From: Verrucomicrobiaceae bacterium
GTDB lineage: Bacteria; Verrucomicrobiota; Verrucomicrobiia; Chthoniobacterales; Terrimicrobiaceae
DNA length: 51,566 nucleotides
NCBI GenBank assembly: GCA_007280915.1
Contig: QYQL01000048.1
Location: forward strand, 1 to 51,566
Direction of reading: 5' to 3'
The notes below the pieces were generated by a model. The model was not told the DNA's origin and did not search any database. It saw only the letters and a program-made list of their open reading frames with translations. Below, one piece after another: positions 43,506 through 49,300 of this stretch. Every line of letters begins with the position of its first letter. Position 1 is the stretch's first letter. The position numbers and the translations under genes were made by a program.

Positions 43506-43530
43506 ATAAGACGCCACACCTACCACACTC

Positions 43531-43594
43531 CGCCGTTTTCCACCATGTTTTCACCCGCGACTTCAGGTCGTAAGCATTCAACCCGAAAACGGCG
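43531..43594. promoter_or_regulatory. Spaced inverted repeat upstream of hflX
   Basis: CGCCGTTTTC (43531-43540) and GAAAACGGCG (43585-43594) are perfect 10-bp inverted repeats 44 bp apart in the divergent hflX/lipoprotein gap. A partial third copy (GCCGTTTTGC) follows near 43607. They may be operator half-sites. Confidence 0.35.
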
Positions 43595-43709
43595 ATAGGA
43601 AAAAGCCGTTTTGCACGGAGGGGATGATGCACAGGAACACCAACTCTTTGACCCCCTCAAAGCAATCACTGAAGATGATTTGACCCCGAAAGCCTTTGCT
43701 GGCAGGAAA

Positions 43710-43889
43710 ATGGACGTGACGAAACTCCCGACATCAGCCCTGCTGCTCCTTATCCTCGCGTTCATGCCCCTGGCGGGTTGTGTGAGCACACCTAAGGGGA
43801 GCAAGTTTGATCCCGTTGAGGGGGTGAAGCGCCTCGATGAGAGCCTCGACACGACCATCAACCGATTACAGGACAGGTCCTACAATTAA
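43710..43889 (+). CDS. Small lipoprotein (59 residues)
   Basis: Signal sequence MDVTKLPTSALLLLILAF is followed by lipobox L-A-G-C and a 35-residue mature part, including STPKGSKFDPVEGVKRLDE and ending RLQDRSYN. The mature part is predicted as a short charged helix. AGGAAA lies just before the ATG at 43710. A longer frame from 43611 would lack a signal peptide at its start. It may be an envelope lipoprotein of the small type; the function is unknown. It converges on the deacetylase with a 10-bp gap. Confidence 0.7.
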   Translation: MDVTKLPTSALLLLILAFMPLAGCVSTPKGSKFDPVEGVKRLDESLDTTINRLQDRSYN

Positions 43890-43899
43890 GTCGTCGTTC

Positions 43900-44691
43900 T
43901 TACCGTGGCTGAATGACTTCGAGCGGAGCCTGCGGGCTCTCAGCCGGTGTAGAATCGAGGGGAAGTGATGCCGAAGGTGCCTCGTGCAAAGCCCCGGGAT
44001 GCAGTTCGCTGACCGTGCATAAACGAAACCCGCGTTTGACCAGCGCTTCTAATACGGCCGGCATCTCTTTGACCGTTTTGGGAAAGCTGTCGTGGGCAAG
44101 AACCACAGAACCCGGCGCCACTTTTGTCAGAACCGTCTGTCGAAGTTTTTCAGAAGAGGGGTTTCTCCAATCGCCGGAATCCAGCGTGGAGTCCAGCACT
44201 TCATAGCCTTCCTGCTCGACCAGTGCCCGCAGTGACTCGCTCAACTCACCGTTGGTTGAGCGAAAATACCTTGGCTTCACGCCGGTCACGCGCGTGATTG
44301 CCTCCCCGGCAACCCGCATCTGCCAGATAATGTCTTGTAGATCCAAGCGCTTGAGGTCGGGATTCGAATACGTATGGTTCGCCAATTCATGCCCCTCCGC
44401 AACAATCCGGCGGGCGAGCCCCGGATTGGATTCCACATTTTCCCCCGTAACGGCGAAGGTCGCCTTCATGCCCAGCTTTTTGAGTGCATCCAGCAAAATG
44501 GGGGTTGTGTGGGGCAGAGGGCCGTCTTCGAACACAAATGCGATCTCCCGGCCTTCTTCAGTGCCCGACTGCGACAGATCCGGATCCTGCACGGATGCAT
44601 CCGGGCGGGCAGCAAGGCATCCGACATCCGGCACTGCCAAATATCCCAAAGCCACCAAGGCCGTCGCCAATAAAGATTTTCCAGTGATCAT
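43900..44691 (-). CDS. Polysaccharide deacetylase (NodB) with altered catalytic motifs
   Basis: A 263-residue protein with a signal peptide (MITGKSLLATALVALGYLAV). The NodB fold is clear: IAFVFEDGPLPHTTPILLDAL, KATFAVTGENVE, GHELANHTYSN, DWRNP and VVLAHDS. Compared with the family, the catalytic base motif TFDDGP reads VFEDGP (Glu55), the metal motif HTxxH reads HTYSN (Asn110) and RPPYG reads RSTNG. One metal Asp and one His remain. It could be a pseudoenzyme or use a different metal set. Alternatively, it may act on an unusual substrate. The earlier ATG adds 11 residues ahead of the signal. Confidence 0.85.
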   Translation of the reverse strand: MITGKSLLATALVALGYLAVPDVGCLAARPDASVQDPDLSQSGTEEGREIAFVFEDGPLPHTTPILLDALKKLGMKATFAVTGENVESNPGLARRIVAEGHELANHTYSNPDLKRLDLQDIIWQMRVAGEAITRVTGVKPRYFRSTNGELSESLRALVEQEGYEVLDSTLDSGDWRNPSSEKLRQTVLTKVAPGSVVLAHDSFPKTVKEMPAVLEALVKRGFRLCTVSELHPGALHEAPSASLPLDSTPAESPQAPLEVIQPR

Positions 44692-44865
44692 CACGTTTTC
44701 CAGTCTGATCGAACGATATGCCAATCACGCGGAAGCGCAAATGCATAGGGATGCTGCCCCCGACACCCGCTGTTCTCCTTGGGATTGTTCAGTGGCTGGG
44801 ATTTTTACGGTTATGGAAGGACACGGAGTAAAACCAGAGCGAAAGCGCTTGGTGAGAAGGGAAAT

Positions 44866-44886
44866 GCTTGGCTCAAGGAGCCAAGC
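44866..44886. terminator. Perfect hairpin downstream of the polyvalent kinase
   Basis: GCTTGGCTC and GAGCCAAGC form a 9-bp stem with loop AAG. On the minus strand it stands about 60 bp after the kinase stop and is followed by ATTTCCC, so it could be a weak terminator for that gene. Confidence 0.5.
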
Positions 44887-44945
44887 GAAAGTCAGAGCAA
44901 ATAATCTTGCAAAAAGAGCGAACAGAAATCCAATCGGATGCGTGT

Positions 44946-45650
44946 CTATTCCAAGCGCTGCTGCAATGCCACCAGTTCCTTCCCGTGGAATTCGATCATG
45001 ATAACATCAATTGGGAGAATTTGACCGGAGGCGACTTGGACGAAGTTCGCCGGGTGAACGTCGAACATGGCGAAATGCCCCTGAAGGTAGGAAAGTGATT
45101 TGTAGTAGCCCATCGGCGTGTTGTTCAACCGGCGGAATCCGAATTCCCGGCACAGGTAATCGTGGAGGACGTCCGGCAGAGGGGCTTCTCCCTTTACGTC
45201 CGGTTGGGTGGTGATGATTCTTGCTCCCGGTGTTTGAACCTGAACGCCGACAAGCTGCGTGTCGTCTCCCCAGAAGGTATTTTGGAGGAGGAGGCGTTTG
45301 AGGTATTGCAGCGGGGTCCCTGGGAGAAGGAGCGGATTGTCGCTCATAAAATCCACTGTGAAGCCGCATCCGTCCTGCTTGGTGAATTTTCGCCAGCGGC
45401 GTTCCTCCGGCAGGAATGTCAAATCATGCTCCCTGCCACCTTGGCGCTCGGGAGTTATTTCCGGTGAGGAAACCCGGTTTTCGCGCTCTGCCCAGCGGAA
45501 AAGCGCCCGCCACGCGAAGCCGGAGAGTTCGCCATCCGGGATACCGCCATCGCCCGCTCCATCTGCGCGTAGGCTTCGCTCGATGGCCTGGATGGCTGAC
45601 TCAAGCGCACTTGGCTGAGGTGCTGGATTTTCTGTGTCATTGATCTGCAT
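44946..45650 (-). CDS. Stand-alone polyvalent-protein-type kinase domain
   Basis: A 234-residue protein. Residues about 80-220 resemble the kinase domain found in phage and plasmid polyvalent proteins: WRKFTKQ (possible ATP Lys89), LQYLKRLLLQNTFWGDDTQL, ARIITTQPDVKG, a HFAMFDVHPANFVQ catalytic-loop equivalent (Asp197, His199, Asn202) and ILPIDVIMIEF (Asp215, like the DFG Asp). Such domains normally sit inside proteins of over a thousand residues; here the domain is free, with only an 80-residue Ser/Glu-rich leader. The substrate is unknown. The assignment rests on remembered motif layout. GGTGG lies 7 bp before the ATG. Confidence 0.65.
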   Translation of the reverse strand: MQINDTENPAPQPSALESAIQAIERSLRADGAGDGGIPDGELSGFAWRALFRWAERENRVSSPEITPERQGGREHDLTFLPEERRWRKFTKQDGCGFTVDFMSDNPLLLPGTPLQYLKRLLLQNTFWGDDTQLVGVQVQTPGARIITTQPDVKGEAPLPDVLHDYLCREFGFRRLNNTPMGYYKSLSYLQGHFAMFDVHPANFVQVASGQILPIDVIMIEFHGKELVALQQRLE

Positions 45651-45688
45651 TTCTATTCCACCAGAATAGGAGGGGTTTCAATCGAAAT

Positions 45689-45716
45689 ATTATCCCACCG
45701 GGCGTCGGGCCAGCAA
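45689..45716 (-). promoter_or_regulatory. Possible promoter of the kinase gene
   Basis: The minus strand shows GATAAT (five of six consensus bases), with TTGCTG 16 bp upstream. The -35 match is weak (three of six). It lies about 40 bp before the start codon. Confidence 0.35.
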
Positions 45717-45765
45717 TGATCGAGTTGACGCGCGGGCGTTTCCTCCGCTGTGAAAATAAAAGAAA

Positions 45766-45837
45766 AGCCGAAGACGGGACTCGAACCCGTGACCTATCGA
45801 TTACGAATCGATTGCACTACCACTGTGCTACTTCGGC
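45766..45837 (-). tRNA. tRNA-Thr (CGT)
   Basis: The minus-strand cloverleaf has acceptor GCCGAAG/CTTCGGC, anticodon stem ATCGA/TCGAT around loop TTCGTAA (anticodon CGT, codon ACG) and T loop GGTTCGAGTCC. The 3' CCA is not encoded. A good promoter lies just upstream. Confidence 0.95.
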
Positions 45838-45849
45838 GTAAGAACCTGA

Positions 45850-45879
45850 ATTATTGCCACAGGGCAAAGCGGATGCCAA
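45850..45879 (-). promoter_or_regulatory. Promoter of tRNA-Thr
   Basis: On the minus strand TTGGCA and AATAAT are 18 bp apart, each matching five of six sigma-70 consensus bases. The start point would fall about six bases before the mature tRNA 5' end. Confidence 0.6.
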
Positions 45880-45915
45880 ATGCAAAAATGACGAGATTTG
45901 GACTGGCTGGGAAAG

Positions 45916-45991
<76 letters not shown>

Positions 45992-46008
45992 CACTTTTGA
46001 GAGTTCAA

Positions 46009-46037
46009 AATCTCGCCGGTTCAGGCCTGTCGGTCAA
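46009..46037 (-). promoter_or_regulatory. Possible promoter of tRNA-Ala
   Basis: On the minus strand TTGACC (five of six) is followed after 17 bp by GAGATT, a weak -10 (three of six). The position, about 10 bp before the tRNA after initiation, is right. Confidence 0.35.
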
Positions 46038-46128
46038 TCCGGAATTCAACCGGATCCGCCGATTGAAGAACTTTGACAAGATTTACAGGATTTCTACCAA
46101 ACGCACGGTCTGACGGGTAAAATATCAC

Positions 46129-46187
46129 GGCGGTTTCGGCGAAACCGCCCTACCCCTCAACGGTGGGGATGGCTCGCCGAGGCGTCC
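46129..46187. repeat. Pair of REP-like palindromes
   Basis: GGCGGTTTC-GGC-GAAACCGCC (46129-46149) is a perfect 9-bp stem with a 3-nt loop. GGATGGCTC-GCC-GAGGCGTCC (46167-46187) is a second stem with one mismatch and one G-T pair. Both lie in the 300-bp gap between tRNA-Ala and the PEP-CTERM gene, which holds no gene. The layout recalls repetitive extragenic palindromes. Confidence 0.55.
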
Positions 46188-46259
46188 GTTGATTCCACCC
46201 GTTTCGGTGTCAAAACGGTATGACATCGGTCGGAGCCTCTTCCTCCTGCGAGTAAAAAC

Positions 46260-46297
46260 AAACAGGGCGCCACCTGTTTCCAAGTGCCGCCCTGTTT
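46260..46297 (-). terminator. Rho-independent terminator of the PEP-CTERM gene
   Basis: AAACAGGGCG and CGCCCTGTTT form a 10-bp stem with an 18-nt loop. On the minus strand it is followed by TGTTTTTACT, and it begins 19 bp after the gene's stop codon. Confidence 0.8.
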
Positions 46298-46315
46298 CAA
46301 ACCCTCAAAGGAAGA

Positions 46316-49300
46316 TCAATCCCTGCGACGGCGGCGGAAGACGACGGCTGTCGTGAGGCCGAAGGCGGCGAGGATCCAGGCGGCGGGCTCGGGAACGACG
46401 TTGAACTGCTGCACGTAGCCGTTCACAGTGGCGTCTGTAAAGTTCGCGCCGTTTACCGCAAACGTCCCGTGGTCAACCGTCCACGAGGTGCCTGCCACGA
46501 CATTATATTCAGACAGCGTGTAGTATTTGGTTCCGTTGTTGTCGTGTAATCCGGCCCCGTCTCCGAAGACGTAGTAGTTGTAGGACCCGTTGTCAACGGT
46601 GGTGGAAAAGTCTGCCGTGCCGGCAAAGAAGCCGCCGTTGAACTTGTTTCCGACTGTGATGCTGGCAACGCCGAAGTAGATATCGAACACGTTTGACGCC
46701 GTTGCAGAATTCAAAAACGGAGTCGACGTGTTGGTCAGGTGCAACACATCATTGACACTTGACGAAGCATCGCTCCAAGTGGGATTCCCGGTTGCACCAA
46801 ACTCGAATTTGAATCCAAGCCCGCCGCTGAAGTCTGCGGTGGTCGCCGTGAGGATTCCAGGGCTGTTGCCGGGTTCGACCGAACCCGCACCGCTGATCGC
46901 GCCGATCGAGCCGGAACCACCCAATGTCGCGCCAGCGTTCAAGGTAATGACGCTGGTCATCGCGGCAGCCGAATTGTAGCGGAATGTGCCCCCGCTGTTT
47001 ACGACAACATTTCTGCTGAGGCCGGTTGCACCCGTGTAGTTGAACGTCCCGCCATCCACCTGCACACCGCTCGTGTTGTTGATCGTGCCGCTCACAACCA
47101 GCGTGCCGGCGGTGACCAGGGTCGAGCCGCCGTAGGTGTTCGTGTTCGATAGGGTGAGTGTGCCGCCCGAGCTGCTTTGGGTGACGGAGCCAGAGCCGCT
47201 GATGACCGCGCCCAGCGTGCGGGTGCCGTTGCCGACATTGTAAACCAGGGCGCCGTTGTTCGTGACGGCGCTGGTGTTGGCGATCGAGCCCGCATCCGTG
47301 CCCGCGCCGACCTGCAGCGTGCTGCCTGTGGTAATGACCGTGGCCCCGGTGTAGGTGTTTGTGCCCGTGAGGGTCAGGGTGCCGCCCGTGCTGTTCTGCG
47401 TCAGCGAACCGGTGCCGCTGATCGGTGCCGCGAGCGTCCGCACGCCCGAACCCACGTTATAGACCAGCGAGCCATTGTTCGTGATCGCGCTCGTGTTGGC
47501 GATCGAGCCCGCATCCGTGCCTGTGCCGACATTCAACGTGCCTGAGTTGATCGTCGTCGTGCCGTTGTAGGTGTTCGACTTGGTCACCGTCAGGTTGCCC
47601 GTGCTATTTTTGACGATATTTCCCGTGCCGATGATCGGCGCATCGATCTCGTAGCCGCCCGATCCCGTGCCGACCAGCGTGAGCGTATTTGCGCCCAGGT
47701 CGAGTGTGTTGACAGTGGCGGTGGCGCATCCATTCATCAGGATCTTGGTCCCGTTATTCGTCCAGGTTTGCGAAGATCCCAGAATCACGGAAACCGGGCG
47801 GTTGCTGGTGTTGGCGATCGTAAGCTGCCCGGCACCCGATTGATTGACAATGCCGGAGGCTCCGATCGTGATGTATTGCGTGGTTGGGCTGTTATTAAAC
47901 AGCGAGCTTCCCCCTGCCTTGTTGTAGACCAAGCCTTCGACGAATGCATCCGTGTTATACAGGAAAGTTCCCGTGCCGGTGACCGTGACGACCCCCGTGC
48001 CCATGGCGTTGCGTGCGGTCGCCTGGACGGATCCGGCATTGATTGTCGTGCCGCCGCTGTAGGTGCCGTTCGCGCTGAGGGTCAGCGTGCCGGTTCCGTT
48101 CTTGATGAGGCCGCCCGAGGTGTTCGCCGCAATCCCGCTGGCAGAAACGCCCGCGCCGCTGCCGCCACCACCGAGGAGGTTGATGGTCGGGGTGCTCGTG
48201 TAGCCCACGCCCGGATTGGTGAGGACCACGCTGGTGACCTGGCCGAATGTCCCGCTGGCGGGATCGAGATCCACCACGGCATAGCCGGTGGCCCCGGTGC
48301 CGCCGCCGCCGGTGATTTCCACAAGGGGAGCGCCGATGTAGCCGCTGCCCGCGCTGCCCACGGTCAGGCCGGAAACACCGTTTCCAGTGGGTGCCGACAA
48401 GCCTTTGGCAAAGGTGAGGTCAAAGGTATTGGTGTCGATGACGGCACCTCCTGCGAACGTCCCGAAAGCCCCGTTCACATACGCGTTGTTGAGCCCGACA
48501 GGAAGGAAGGTGGTGGAAGCCGCGCTGGCCTTCAGGGTGCCGCCGTTGAAATTGACGTTGGCCGAGCCGGAGATGTTGGCTGCAGTTGCGGCAATGGCAC
48601 CGGTCAACAACGTGCCGCCGTCGAGGTTGAGGCTGGCACTGGTGGTGATACCTGCAACGCGCCCGAAGGTCACGGTCTGCCCGGTGTTGTCCAGCAAACC
48701 ACCAGCGACGTTCAATGTGGTCGACACCCCGGCTGTTCCCTCCAAAGAAATGACATTGGACGCAGCGTTGTGATTCACCGTCCCACCCGTCAGCGTGAAT
48801 TCCGAATACGCGCCGCGCAGGAGGATGTATTCGCTGTTGGTGAAGTTGCCGCCGGAGATCTGTGCCACGTTGACTGCCGTGGAGAGAACGCTCGCACCAC
48901 CGCCGTCGAGCCGGCGGGTGGTAAAGTTGCCGCTGGACATGAAGAAACTGCCGTAGCCGCCCGCGCCGTATGCAAACCCTGCGCTCGTGGTCGCAGTGGT
49001 GGTCGCCACGGTGCCGCCATTGATCACGACGGAACCGAATCCGGAAGTGTTGCCCACGTTAAAGTTATTCGCCGAGAAATTGCCTCCCGTCGGCACATAG
49101 ACCATGCCCGTGCCAGTGTTGCCGATCTGCCCGACGCCGTTCCCGATATTGGTGGTTGCGGCAATATCCAAGATACCGCCAGTGATCGTTGTCGTGCCAT
49201 TGTAGGTGTTGGTCCCGGAGAGGACAACGGTGCCTGCTGTGGTCTTCGTCAAGCCACCGGCACCAGCCAGAACCGCGCTGACCGTTCCATTCTGCGTGGC

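Noticed and set aside
41718-45690. Shared segment GAAACCCCTCCT near 41724 and, inverted, near 45675
   Set aside because: A match of about 15 of 16 bases is expected many times by chance in 51 kb of both strands; no wider similarity.
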